A DNA stretch of 64,000 bases from Planctomycetaceae bacterium (lineage in GTDB: Bacteria; Planctomycetota; Planctomycetia; Planctomycetales; Planctomycetaceae). The DNA is taken from contig JAKFUF010000030.1 in NCBI GenBank assembly GCA_021732845.1, forward strand, positions 1 to 64,000, read 5' to 3'. Positions 18,574-26,407 of this stretch are shown here, piece after piece (position 1 is the first letter of the stretch; every line of letters begins with the position of its first letter). The translations under genes and the position numbers were made by a program. The notes beneath the pieces are model-generated. The model saw nothing but the letters and a program-made list of their open reading frames with translations, ran no database searches and was not told the DNA's origin.

Positions 18574-20304
18574 CTACTTTAAAGTCTTAAGAAATCCCTC
18601 GAAAAGCGTGTAGTACTCGGCACGTACCGCTTCAGGAACTCCAGCCGCATCGAACATGCGTTCCGATAGCTTTCGGATATCAGCCTCAGAGATCTTACTC
18701 CAATCAACTTTACCACCAATCTCGCCTCGCCAGTTGTTAAATACCCTTCTCGTGGCATTGTGCCTTTCAATGTCCATCAAAACAGCAGGAGCTTTGTCGG
18801 GATTGTATTTGGGAAAATGCTCCTTCATCCATCTTGACATAACTCCGTGATGGGATTCCGTCCCAATTCTGGGGGAAGGCATGTCCCCATGCAACCCCAC
18901 TCGAAATGCACTGGGAGGAGCTAGCCCATCGCCGGGACATGCATTGTGTACGACAGTTCCGAATGCCCCCACAGCGTAAACATGATCTTGATCCACTTCC
19001 AGATTGAATACCTGGGTCGCTGAACCGTGTTGCAAATCGACCAGCCGTCTGCCAATGCCATCGGCGCATTTCAGAATTTCGGCCATTCTCAGTTGTCCGG
19101 CAGAGACAAACTCTCTCCGATCCTCGCTCCAAAACAGATGATTCGGCGTCGTTCCGATCGGCTTTTCCAGACCCTCGACATACAGATTGAGAACCTCTGC
19201 CGCCTCATGCACGAACCGTCCCGTCACGAGGCGACCCTCGCCCTCCTCCAGCGGTGGACATGGACCGATGGCGGTGACCGTCGCGGGGCCGGAGACGTTG
19301 AGTTCGGGCAGGTCGAGGGGGATGGTGTCGCCGGGGGAGAGGGCACCGGTTTCTTCCATCCACTCGGGGGAGCGGATGAACTCCATGTCGAGCCGGCCGC
19401 CGTCGGGCTTGGTCATCGTCAGGGCGATGGTGCGCCAGGTGGCGGCGTCGATCGGGGTGTCGGGGAGGTGCTGACCCGCCAGTTCGGGGTTCTCGGCCAG
19501 GACCCGCATGCCGAGACGGATTTCGCCGATCGGTGTGGTGCGGAGTTTCTTGGTGATGCCGCCGGAGTGGATTGTGGCGGAGGGCATCGCCGCAGCCAAC
19601 GGCGTGGCTGTCAGCGGCGTGGCGGTGGACCCCGGGACCGCGTTCCACAGGCACAGGGCCGAGAGGAGCAGCAGCGGGATGGTCCACCACGAGCGGCGGG
19701 GTGGTGCCGTCGGGAACGGTGGGTGCGAGAGGGGCATGGATTGAATTGCCGGTGTGGTGAGGTCCATGAGATCTGATTCTGCGAAAAGCTGGTCTGTGTG
19801 GGAAGTGAGTTCGACCGCAGGCGGTGACACCAAGTCCGCTCCGTCCGAATCCGGCGGCGGTTCGTCGCCAGCAACAGGAACGAATGTGGCAGCGTCAGTT
19901 CCGCGGCGGCGTGAGCCACGGCGCGGGGCGGAACGCCGTGGCTCACCCACGATGAGAGCCACGCCGGTTCCGGCGGCGAGCGTGAGGCCGGCGGTGAGCC
20001 ACGTGGCATCCCAGGCGGCGGGCTCGGTGATGGCAGGCTCGACGACATCCCAGCCACGGGCAACTTCGGTCTCGTAGACGAAGCAGCCAGAACCGTGTTT
20101 GAAGCAGTCGTCGGCGTGACGGCCAATCGAGGAGCCCGCGCCCGAAAACAGATCGTCTGCTACACCGCCGAATTTTTTACCGGCAGCCCCCAATGCGCCA
20201 TCCAGGTGTTTGCTGGAGCGGGCCGCCTTCTCGAACACATCATCGGCTCCCACCGGGAACCGACCAGGTCCGCCCGAGCCGTACATCCCGGCGACTTCCG
20301 TCAT
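18574..20304 (-). CDS. Polymorphic toxin, copy 2: split Hint domain with C-terminal HNH-like nuclease
   Basis: 576 residues. Residues 1-70 are a helical N-terminus. 'GCFVYETEV' at 73-81 is Hint block A. Residues 85-255 are an insertion with two hydrophobic segments (about 101-119 and 206-222) around an acidic/basic linker. Hint resumes at 256 with 'TTPIGEIRLGMRVLAENPE', then 'TTPNHLFWSE' (block B His, about 389) and 'NLEVDQDHVYAVGAFGTVVHN' split as blocks F and G, ending 'VVHN' at 454. The C-terminal domain (455-576) has 'ESHHGVMSRWM' and 'RHNATRRVFNNWR', suggesting an HNH/EndoVII-type nuclease. The Hint domain presumably self-cleaves to free the toxin. The secretion route is not evident. Followed by an immunity gene. 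Confidence 0.75.
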   Translation of the reverse strand: MTEVAGMYGSGGPGRFPVGADDVFEKAARSSKHLDGALGAAGKKFGGVADDLFSGAGSSIGRHADDCFKHGSGCFVYETEVARGWDVVEPAITEPAAWDATWLTAGLTLAAGTGVALIVGEPRRSAPRRGSRRRGTDAATFVPVAGDEPPPDSDGADLVSPPAVELTSHTDQLFAESDLMDLTTPAIQSMPLSHPPFPTAPPRRSWWTIPLLLLSALCLWNAVPGSTATPLTATPLAAAMPSATIHSGGITKKLRTTPIGEIRLGMRVLAENPELAGQHLPDTPIDAATWRTIALTMTKPDGGRLDMEFIRSPEWMEETGALSPGDTIPLDLPELNVSGPATVTAIGPCPPLEEGEGRLVTGRFVHEAAEVLNLYVEGLEKPIGTTPNHLFWSEDRREFVSAGQLRMAEILKCADGIGRRLVDLQHGSATQVFNLEVDQDHVYAVGAFGTVVHNACPGDGLAPPSAFRVGLHGDMPSPRIGTESHHGVMSRWMKEHFPKYNPDKAPAVLMDIERHNATRRVFNNWRGEIGGKVDWSKISEADIRKLSERMFDAAGVPEAVRAEYYTLFEGFLKTLK

Positions 20305-20381
20305 TGCCGTCGTTGGTCATCTTTGAACCCCCGTACTATCCGGATCATCGCTGGTTCTCGCTGGAAGTATCAATACGTTGT

Positions 20382-20819
20382 TCACTTGTCTTGTATAATC
20401 GAAAATGCCACAGCGCGCCCCGCCGCGCGATAGCCATCCAGGAATTGCATCAAATCCTGACTGACAGCACCTCGAATGAGGAGGAATTCACCAGCCCCGA
20501 CCGTAACGAGGTTTGGGCAATATGCGGCAAGAACAATTTCGCCAAAATGCGAATTCTGTCCTGCTTGAGGAAATGGCACCGTGGATTGGAAGTATTGGAT
20601 TGGGTGAGTAATAGAATTGGTTGACAGCCAATCGAATTCGGACATTGCTATCCACCAGTCTCCACGTCGCTCGCAGCGTACTGAGGTCTCGGCCAAGATT
20701 AGAGCCTCCGTGGCGATGCATGACAGTAGTGACGCCGCTGACAATTGGCCGAATGGCAGAAACATATCGGGCCGTCGCCGGATGTTCTCGATTGAATCGA
20801 CGATTTGCATTGATGTCAT
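20382..20819 (-). CDS. Putative immunity protein for the ADP-ribosyltransferase-like toxin
   Basis: 145 residues from ATG 20819, which overlaps the toxin stop codon as ATGA. The N-terminus 'IENIRRRPDMFLPFG' resembles the start of GyrB ('VRKRPGMYIG'), and 'VLAAYCPNLVTV' recalls a later GHKL strand, but the ATP-binding motifs of GyrB are absent and the protein is far too short for an ATPase. The overlap and its place between toxin units argue for an immunity role. Family not firmly identified. Confidence 0.6.
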   Translation of the reverse strand: MTSMQIVDSIENIRRRPDMFLPFGQLSAASLLSCIATEALILAETSVRCERRGDWWIAMSEFDWLSTNSITHPIQYFQSTVPFPQAGQNSHFGEIVLAAYCPNLVTVGAGEFLLIRGAVSQDLMQFLDGYRAAGRAVAFSIIQDK

Positions 20820-22423
20820 TTCCACCTGGCCGGGGTAATTCGAATCTGCTTTGCATCCAACAACGAGTTGAGCACTTCAAAAAGTGAAGGTGGGATAAAC
20901 AATTCATCACCATTGAAGAAAGCCATTCCTCCACGAGGGATCGGCCTGCGAACCGCTCCTCGAGCGAGCAACGTCTGCATGGCTTCATCTGAGACGTCAA
21001 ATTGTAGTACGGTTCCGTTTCTGCGTTGACCAAAATACATTGCGTCGTCCAAGTGCGAAGCCAAATAAAATCCAGCACTCCCGTCAATGTGCCGCGCCGC
21101 TGCCTCAGCTGCATTGAGTTTCCCTCCATTCAGCATCGATAGCGCTGTTTCAACGTCGGTGCCATGAAACATCGGATATGAGTTATGAACCAGAACTCCC
21201 GTATGGCCGACAAAGAACACATGTTCGACATCGACCTCCAAGTTGTACACATTGTCTATACGATGACTGCTGAGACTCGTGATGTAAGTTCGCCCAAAGA
21301 GCGACCGCAATCGTTCGCTTTCGCGGAGCATTCCTGCTGGTATGAAGCGATTGTGACCCTCACTCCAGAACGGATGATTCGGCGTTGTCCCGATCGGCTT
21401 TTCCAACCCCTCGACGTATAGGTTGAGCACCTCCGCCGATTCATGCACGAATCGGCCCGTCACCAGGCGGCCTTCGCCGGTTTCCAGCGTTGGGCACGGG
21501 CTGATGGCAGTGACGGTGGCGGGGCCGGAGACGTTGAGTTCAGGGAGGTCGAGGGGGATCGTGTCGCCGATAGCGCGGGTGCCAGTTTGGTCCATCCACT
21601 CGGGCGAGCGGATGAACTCCATGTCGAGGCGGCCGCCGTCGGGTTTGGTCATCGTCAGGGCGATGGTGCGCCAGGTGGCGTGGTCGATCGTGGTGTCGGG
21701 GAGGTGCTGGCCGGCTAGCTCGGGGTTCTCGGCCAGGACCCGCATCCCCAGGCGGATTTCACCGATCGGCGTGGTGCGCAGCTTCTTGGTGATGCCGCCG
21801 GAGTGGATTGTGGCGGAGGGCGTCGCCGCAGCCAACGGCGTGGCTGTCAGCGGCGTGGCGGTGGATGCCGGAACCGCGTTCCACAGGCACAGGGCCGAGA
21901 GGAGCAATAGCGGCGCGGCCCACCACGAGCGGCGGGGTGGAGCGGTCGGGAACGGTGGCTGCGGGAGGGGCATGGATTGAATGGCCGGGGCGGTGAGGTC
22001 CATGAGGTCTGATTCTGCGAAAAGCTGGTCTATATGGGAAGTGAGTTCGACCGCAGGCGGTGACACCAAGTCTGCACCGTCCGAATCCGGCAATGGCTCG
22101 TCGCCAGCAACCGGAATGAATGTCGGAGCAGCGGCTCCGCGGCGGCGTGAGCCACGGCGCGGGCTCGAAGGCCGTGGCTCACTCACAACCAAAGCCAACC
22201 CTGTGCCGGCGGCCAGTGACAGGCCGGCGGCAAGCCACGTGGCATCCCAGGCGCCAAGTTCGGTGATGGCGGTCTCAACGACATCCCAGCCACGGGCGAC
22301 TTCGGTGTCGTACACAAAGCAGCCCGATCCGTGTTTGAAGCAGTCGTCGACGTGACGGCCAATTGACTGTGCCCGAAAACAGGTCGTCCGCGCCGCCGCC
22401 GAATTTTTTACCGGAGGCCCCAA
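20816..22423 (-). CDS. Polymorphic toxin, copy 3: Hint plus ADP-ribosyltransferase-like domain, 5' end frameshifted
   Basis: From 'SIGRHVDDCFKHGSGCFVYD' on, this frame matches copy 2 through both hydrophobic segments and the whole Hint domain ('TPIGEIRLGMRVLAENPE', 'TTPNHPFWSEG', 'HVFFVGHTGVLVHN'). After VHN it diverges completely: 'YPMFHGTDVETALSMLNGGK', 'GSAGFYLASHLDDAMYFG' and 'FNGDELFIPPSLFEV' resemble DUF3990/ART-type ADP-ribosyltransferase toxins. The available start is a TTG at 22423. The true N-terminus is visible upstream from ATG 22515 in another frame ('FEKAA', then a shift to 'SKHLDGALG'), so at least two indels have damaged it. The toxin may be silent unless re-formed by recombination. 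Confidence 0.68.
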   Translation of the reverse strand: MGPPVKNSAAARTTCFRAQSIGRHVDDCFKHGSGCFVYDTEVARGWDVVETAITELGAWDATWLAAGLSLAAGTGLALVVSEPRPSSPRRGSRRRGAAAPTFIPVAGDEPLPDSDGADLVSPPAVELTSHIDQLFAESDLMDLTAPAIQSMPLPQPPFPTAPPRRSWWAAPLLLLSALCLWNAVPASTATPLTATPLAAATPSATIHSGGITKKLRTTPIGEIRLGMRVLAENPELAGQHLPDTTIDHATWRTIALTMTKPDGGRLDMEFIRSPEWMDQTGTRAIGDTIPLDLPELNVSGPATVTAISPCPTLETGEGRLVTGRFVHESAEVLNLYVEGLEKPIGTTPNHPFWSEGHNRFIPAGMLRESERLRSLFGRTYITSLSSHRIDNVYNLEVDVEHVFFVGHTGVLVHNSYPMFHGTDVETALSMLNGGKLNAAEAAARHIDGSAGFYLASHLDDAMYFGQRRNGTVLQFDVSDEAMQTLLARGAVRRPIPRGGMAFFNGDELFIPPSLFEVLNSLLDAKQIRITPARWK

Positions 22424-22515
22424 CGCGCCATCAAGGTGTTTGCTTGAAGTGCGGCCTTCTCGAAAATGTTATCGGCTACGCCATCGAACCCGTCGGGTCC
22501 ACCCAAGCCATGCAT
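22424..22515 (-). pseudogene. Frameshifted N-terminal codons of toxin copy 3
   Basis: ATG 22515 opens 'MHGLGGPDGFDG' and 'NIFEKAA', equivalent to 'MYGSGGPGRFP..FEKAA' of copies 1 and 2. The frame then shifts to give 'SKHLDGALG', and shifts again between GALG and SIGRH. Copies 1 and 2 are intact here, so the indels are specific to copy 3. Confidence 0.6.
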
Positions 22516-22634
22516 CGCGGCCCCCAACGCATGACGCCATCCTCTCCTGCAGAATTTGCGCCTCGTTCATCCCCTGCGCTGGAGCAAGTCACCAGGAACT
22601 CGCGGTCCGCGAAGCGGACCCTAAGTTTTGCTAA

Positions 22635-22943
22635 TTATCCCGGCTGCCTGAGCTTAACAAGCGTTGCCTGCAACTCAAAGTCAACAGAATGATCAATAAA
22701 TCGAAATCCGCCATGAACACGTTCAACTGCGAATTGACAGTTAAGCCATACCAACGGACCTCGAATATAGGTGGTGTCCTGACATTCGAGCATAAGACGC
22801 TTTGGCACCGCCGATTCACAGTACAACTCGATGGTCGCACGAGAATGAGATGCGAAATATTCCAGAAGGCGGGCTTTCCCTCCAAAATAAGGAGTAATTG
22901 CGGCTCGTATTGTCACGATGTCATCAGACAGGTTGTTACTCAT
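22635..22943 (-). CDS. Orphan immunity-like protein
   Basis: 102 residues with ATG at 22943 overlapping the stop of a short remnant reading frame upstream (ATGA). No known family recognised; it is small, soluble, with beta-rich segments such as 'ATIELYCES' and 'GGFRFIDHSVDFELQATLV'. Its size, position at the head of the toxin array and overlap with a toxin-tip-like remnant match an orphan immunity gene left after loss or exchange of its toxin. Confidence 0.55.
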   Translation of the reverse strand: MSNNLSDDIVTIRAAITPYFGGKARLLEYFASHSRATIELYCESAVPKRLMLECQDTTYIRGPLVWLNCQFAVERVHGGFRFIDHSVDFELQATLVKLRQPG

Positions 22944-23110
22944 GGGCCACGCCCCCCAAGCAGTGCGTCAACATTCACGTATTTGGACATATCCACTTTT
23001 ACGCCGTTTTTGTACCAGATGGTTTTCTTGAACAACTCTCGATTCGAGAAAATCGTGGCGAGTTCCGCTCGGGCGCAACCAGTCTTCCACAGGGACTCAA
23101 GTCTCGCATT
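22940..23110 (-). pseudogene. Orphan C-terminal toxin tip
   Basis: An open frame without a credible start runs from just after a TAA at 23111-23113 to a TGA at 22940-22942: 'LESLWKTGCARAELATIFS', then 'KKTIWYKNGVKVDMSKYV' and 'DALLGGRGP'. Its stop overlaps the start of the 102-residue gene, exactly as the copy-3 toxin overlaps its immunity gene. It therefore looks like the last 57 or so residues of a lost toxin domain. Toxin class not recognisable. Confidence 0.45.
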
Positions 23111-23273
23111 TTACGGGGTGTTTCAGAATGCCGGCCTCCAAAACGGGCCTGGTACGCGACGTTAAAATGATACGGTCTTAACCTCACAAAGTTGTTTTGC
23201 TGCAATCACTTGCCGTCATAATGCCATTTCCCCCAGTTCGGATGATCCCCACGCAATTATTCGGGTTAACCAA

Positions 23274-23585
23274 TCACACCCAGTGGACGTGCTTCGAACG
23301 AGCGATTTCCCATAGTTGAAGCAGCAGTCTCCGCCTCGCCATCAAATCATCGTCAACTTGGTCAGCCTCCGCCTCTGCTGCCTCGGCCAGCGATTGGAGT
23401 TAGCGCAGTTCGTCATCGCTCGGTTCTTCCACGCCGAGTGGTGGGGCACTCTCCCTGTCACTTTTGATCGGAACAGTTTTGGAGCAGTGAGCGACAAGGA
23501 CTTCGACAGGGTCAACCTCTCCAAACCCGTTGGAGCCAGGCGCGGCGTCGACCCGGGTCTCGGGATTCTTATTTGTCGACATCAC
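23274..23585 (-). pseudogene. Small gene with in-frame TAA
   Basis: The frame from ATG 23585 ('MMSTNKNPETRVDAAPGSNG') stops at TAA 23400-23402 after 'SDDELR' but continues in the same frame as a protein-like, helical sequence ('LQSLAEAAEAEADQVDDDLM', 'LLLQLWEIARSKHVHWV') to TGA 23274. A single nonsense change in a roughly 100-residue gene explains this better than two unrelated frames. Function unknown; it lies just downstream of the integrase. Confidence 0.4.
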
Positions 23586-23721
23586 GCGCTCCGGGGTGCG
23601 GTTTGGTCCTGAAGAAAATGAAATGGGGGAGGGCGTTCAGGTGACGGTGTGTCGCACGCCCTCCATCCTCCCATCGTACGACAGCGAGAGCCGCCGTTCA
23701 CGCCTGGAGTCAAAATGCAAT

Positions 23722-23753
23722 AAAAGCAGGGGAATCACGATTCCCCTGCTTTC
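23722..23753 (-). terminator. Rho-independent terminator of the integrase gene
   Basis: AAAGCAGGGGAAT and ATTCCCCTGCTTT form a long stem. On the minus strand it is followed by TTATTGCATTTTG, rich in T. It lies 16 bp after the integrase stop. Confidence 0.75.
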
Positions 23754-23768
23754 GCTGGTTCAGTGCAC

Positions 23769-24830
23769 TCACCCGATCTTTTTCATCAGCGCAATGACTC
23801 GTGCCTCCGGATCGGCGCTGTACCGTGCCGTCATGTCGGGTTTGGCATGGCCGAGAAGGCCCTGAGCATCTCCGATCCCATGTGTGGCTCGAATCCGCGT
23901 GGCGACCGTGGGGCGGAGCCAGTGGGGCGTAAATTTCGGGATCCCAGCGCGTTCGCAGGCATCGGTGATCAGCTTTCCAAATGTGTTCCGTGTGATTTGG
24001 AAGAGCCGTTCGTCCGGATCGACCTTGAGATGTCGAGTCAGAATCGTTTGGGGGGCAGCACTGAAATAGAGCCTTCTTGTCGTGCCCATGTGTTTCATCT
24101 TGTGATCGTGAAGTTCCGCAACCCAGATCTCACCCGAACGGTTCAACATTCCGGTGGTGAGCATCAGGATCTCGCCGGGCCGAGCACCTGTCGCCAGGAG
24201 CAGGTCGATGTCCCGCGTCTTTTGCTTCACGCGTGCGCGAACCGCATCAATGCTGGCCTTCGGGACGGAATGCCGAGGGGCGTTGTCATGCGCTTCTGTG
24301 CGGCCCTCTAGGAGTGGTTCCACAGCCTCCAGCGCCTGGACAAGTGAGGCCGGGACCAACTCATTGGAGACACCCCAGCGAAACACTCGACGGATCCGAC
24401 TCACGGATTTGTTGATGAACTTCCGCGTCCACCCTTCGGCGACCATCGAAGTCCGTACAGCTTTGAGCGCAAGCGGGCCAAACTCCAGAATGGCCGTCAA
24501 GCCGTACAGTTTCTTCAGTGGCCGAAACGCAGATTTATAACAGTCGAGTTCCGAGGTGACTTTGCCGTTCTTGACGTAGTAGCCCTCAGCGAACCTCCAG
24601 AAGGCGAGCAGCAGCTCGGCAACCGTGAGTTGTGTTCCAGGGGATCCCGGCGGCGGCCCAGAAAGATCCAAGCCACCAGCATGGAGGGCGAGGAGCCGGG
24701 CGTATTCTTGCCGGGACTCGGGAGAACCGAAGGGGCCGAGGTAAAAATCACGGCCAGCGACCCGGACTCGTGCTTGTCCGGTCGGCTTGTGGAAGGTGTA
24801 AGACGGAATGGAGTTTTTTGGACGAGACAT
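23769..24830 (-). CDS. Tyrosine recombinase/phage-type integrase
   Basis: 353 residues from ATG 24830 (GGGAG upstream; an in-frame start lies 5 codons earlier). The N-terminal core-binding region (about 60-170) precedes a catalytic domain with 'LLLATGARPGEILML' (first Arg), 'FTPHWLRPTVATRIRA' (HxxR), 'LLGHAKPDMTARYS' (His, then the nucleophilic Tyr). The catalytic set looks complete, so the enzyme may be active. It lies 136 bp from the 3' end of tRNA-Lys, a classic integration arrangement, with the toxin array on its other side. Confidence 0.88.
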   Translation of the reverse strand: MSRPKNSIPSYTFHKPTGQARVRVAGRDFYLGPFGSPESRQEYARLLALHAGGLDLSGPPPGSPGTQLTVAELLLAFWRFAEGYYVKNGKVTSELDCYKSAFRPLKKLYGLTAILEFGPLALKAVRTSMVAEGWTRKFINKSVSRIRRVFRWGVSNELVPASLVQALEAVEPLLEGRTEAHDNAPRHSVPKASIDAVRARVKQKTRDIDLLLATGARPGEILMLTTGMLNRSGEIWVAELHDHKMKHMGTTRRLYFSAAPQTILTRHLKVDPDERLFQITRNTFGKLITDACERAGIPKFTPHWLRPTVATRIRATHGIGDAQGLLGHAKPDMTARYSADPEARVIALMKKIG

Positions 24831-24965
24831 GCTGCGGACTCCCATTTCGTGGTAAATCTACCACGATTGCTTTGGGTTTCATCCGCACTGCCGACCGTTC
24901 GACAGGTATCGTAAGTCTCGATTCGGAGACGTCTTACAACTTTTTGCCTGAGAGGAAAAACTCAG

Positions 24966-25037
24966 TGCCCCCACTAGGACTCGAACCTAGAACCGAGTGA
25001 TTAAGAGTCACTAGCTCTGCCATTGAGCTATAGGGGC
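24966..25037 (-). tRNA. tRNA-Lys (anticodon CTT)
   Basis: The minus strand folds as a 72-nt cloverleaf: acceptor GCCCCTA/TGGGGGC, D-arm AGCTCAATGGCAGAGCT, anticodon stem AGTGA/TCACT with loop CTCTTAA (anticodon CTT), T-arm CTAGG-TTCGAGT-CCTAG, discriminator A. CCA is not encoded. Its 3' end faces the integrase gene, as at tRNA attachment sites. Confidence 0.95.
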
Positions 25038-25479
25038 GGCGTGGTGATTTTGCGATCACCACATCCAGAGAGAAGATTGTAAGGCTTGGACGCAGGTTTG
25101 CAAGGAATGTTCGCTCTGCTTCAGCCTGAAAGTTTTAAGTTTTTTCAGGCCATCCGACTCTGAACCGTGAGGTCGGGGCTCAATGGTGGCTCTCATCAGG
25201 TTGGGGCAGCCACAATACGGATGATGTCGGTTGAAGTTCCATGCCTGCAGCAGCACGCATGGCAGGGGCTAGGCATTGGAAGGCCACGGGCTGTGTCATT
25301 GGTACAACCGGCAGCGCTCGTTTTGTGGGCAAGCCCCACACAATCGAAGCAAGTGTCAAACGACGAAGGGAAGTCGACCGTTGGCTGCGGGAGGTCGATA
25401 CCGACGGTGTCGGAGGAATCATTGCCATTGAGCCGGTGGCGGCGCGGATTGACGTGCCGCTGCCAGGATGGGGCGGATC

Positions 25480-26025
25480 ATGCAACGGATTGTTGGGCTG
25501 CTGGCCGTATTCATATTGGTTCTTCCGGGTTGCAGCGCGACCAGGTCGGCGGGTCACGCGACGTGCGCGCCCAACCTAAATTGTGGGACAAATGGTGCCT
25601 GCGCGACGGGCGGGTCCGGCTGCCCCCGTGGCGGATGTGCCCATCACGGTTATTGTGCTCCGATCGACAGTTGGAGGACGCGTTGCCTGGCGAGAAAGCA
25701 TGCCTGCGCCGCACTCAGGCGCGGTTCCCCGACGCCTTCGTGTCACTTTCGAGAGGGCTTTGTCTGCGCGTATGTGGACATCGCCGAAGGGGGAACGGGT
25801 GTTCCGCCGGCACTCGCCCCATGCCGCTATTGGAATGTCTGTCAACGCACAGAGTGCGGACGCGTCCGTGCCGCGGATTGGTTTGAAGGATATCGGGCCG
25901 GAGTGCAGCAGGCCCGTGCCGACGGCGAACCCGGTCAAATCTTCGCCAGCACGGACGGCTGGTCTGGTCCGGCCACCCAGGAGTCGCCCGCCGCGATGCC
26001 TCCGCCGCACCGGCCGAGCTGGTAA
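25480..26025 (+). CDS. Cys-rich lipoprotein
   Basis: 181 residues from ATG 25480 (an upstream in-frame start at 25468 is possible). Signal plus lipobox 'VFILVLPGC' makes it a predicted lipoprotein. Residues 25-70 are Cys/Gly-rich. The C-terminal half has 'REGFVCAYVDIAEGG', 'VPPALAPCRYW' and 'ECGRVRAADWFEGYRAGVQQA', a pattern I recall in planctomycete lipoproteins of unknown function. It precedes a tandem repeat and then the SLBB/actin-like pair, so it may belong to the same envelope system. No gene is seen in 25040-25480. Confidence 0.7.
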   Translation: MQRIVGLLAVFILVLPGCSATRSAGHATCAPNLNCGTNGACATGGSGCPRGGCAHHGYCAPIDSWRTRCLARKHACAALRRGSPTPSCHFREGFVCAYVDIAEGGTGVPPALAPCRYWNVCQRTECGRVRAADWFEGYRAGVQQARADGEPGQIFASTDGWSGPATQESPAAMPPPHRPSW

Positions 26026-26030
26026 GTTTT

Positions 26031-26294
26031 GCTCGCTGCGGAACCCCTGGCGCGGATGGGTGGCTGTGCCACCTTCTTCATCCGCTGTCGGGGTTCCTCG
26101 CTCGCGGGCCGGTGTCAGCTCTGCTCGCTCCGGAACCCCTGGCGCGGATGGGTGGCTGCGCCACTTTATCCATCCGCTATCGGGGTTCCTCGCTCGCGGG
26201 ACGGTGTCAGCTCTGCTCGCTCCGGAACCCCTGGCGCGGATGGGTGGCTGCGCCACTTTATCCATCCGCTGTCGGGGTTCCTCGCTCGCGGGAC
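26031..26294. repeat. Three tandem copies of a 92-bp repeat
   Basis: Units start at 26031, 26123 and 26215 with an exact 92-bp period; the third is cut at about 26294. Each contains GGAACCCCTGGCGCGGATGG, a GGTGGC..GCCACC dyad, CATCCGCT, and GGGGTTCCTCGCTCGCGGG. The same unit recurs inverted at 49319-49468 and, diverged, at 47828-47903. It is a dispersed intergenic repeat family; frames reading through it are not genes. Confidence 0.85.
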
Positions 26295-26407
26295 GCGTGA
26301 TGAATCCGGCACAATCGTTAAAGTCCGGCTGCCGACACGCCGATGACGAAGGAACTGAGCGCGTCCTTTCGCGCTGCCTTCGCGCCGAAGTTCGGGATGA
26401 TTTCTTC

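Noticed and set aside
20382..20819. DNA gyrase B fragment
   Set aside because: Only the first motif resembles GyrB; no ATP-binding loops follow, and the gene is coupled to a toxin, so an immunity role fits better.
24966..25037. Second attachment-site copy of the tRNA-Lys 3' end
   Set aside because: I looked through 17-24 kb by eye and saw no convincing duplicate; it may lie outside the window or be too short to notice.
26031..26294. Possible CRISPR array
   Set aside because: The tandem units are contiguous 92-bp copies without unique spacers, and no cas genes are present.
25583..26407. Upstream extension of the SLBB frame
   Set aside because: It runs through the lipoprotein gene in another frame and through the 92-bp repeats; the signal peptide at 26408 marks the real start.
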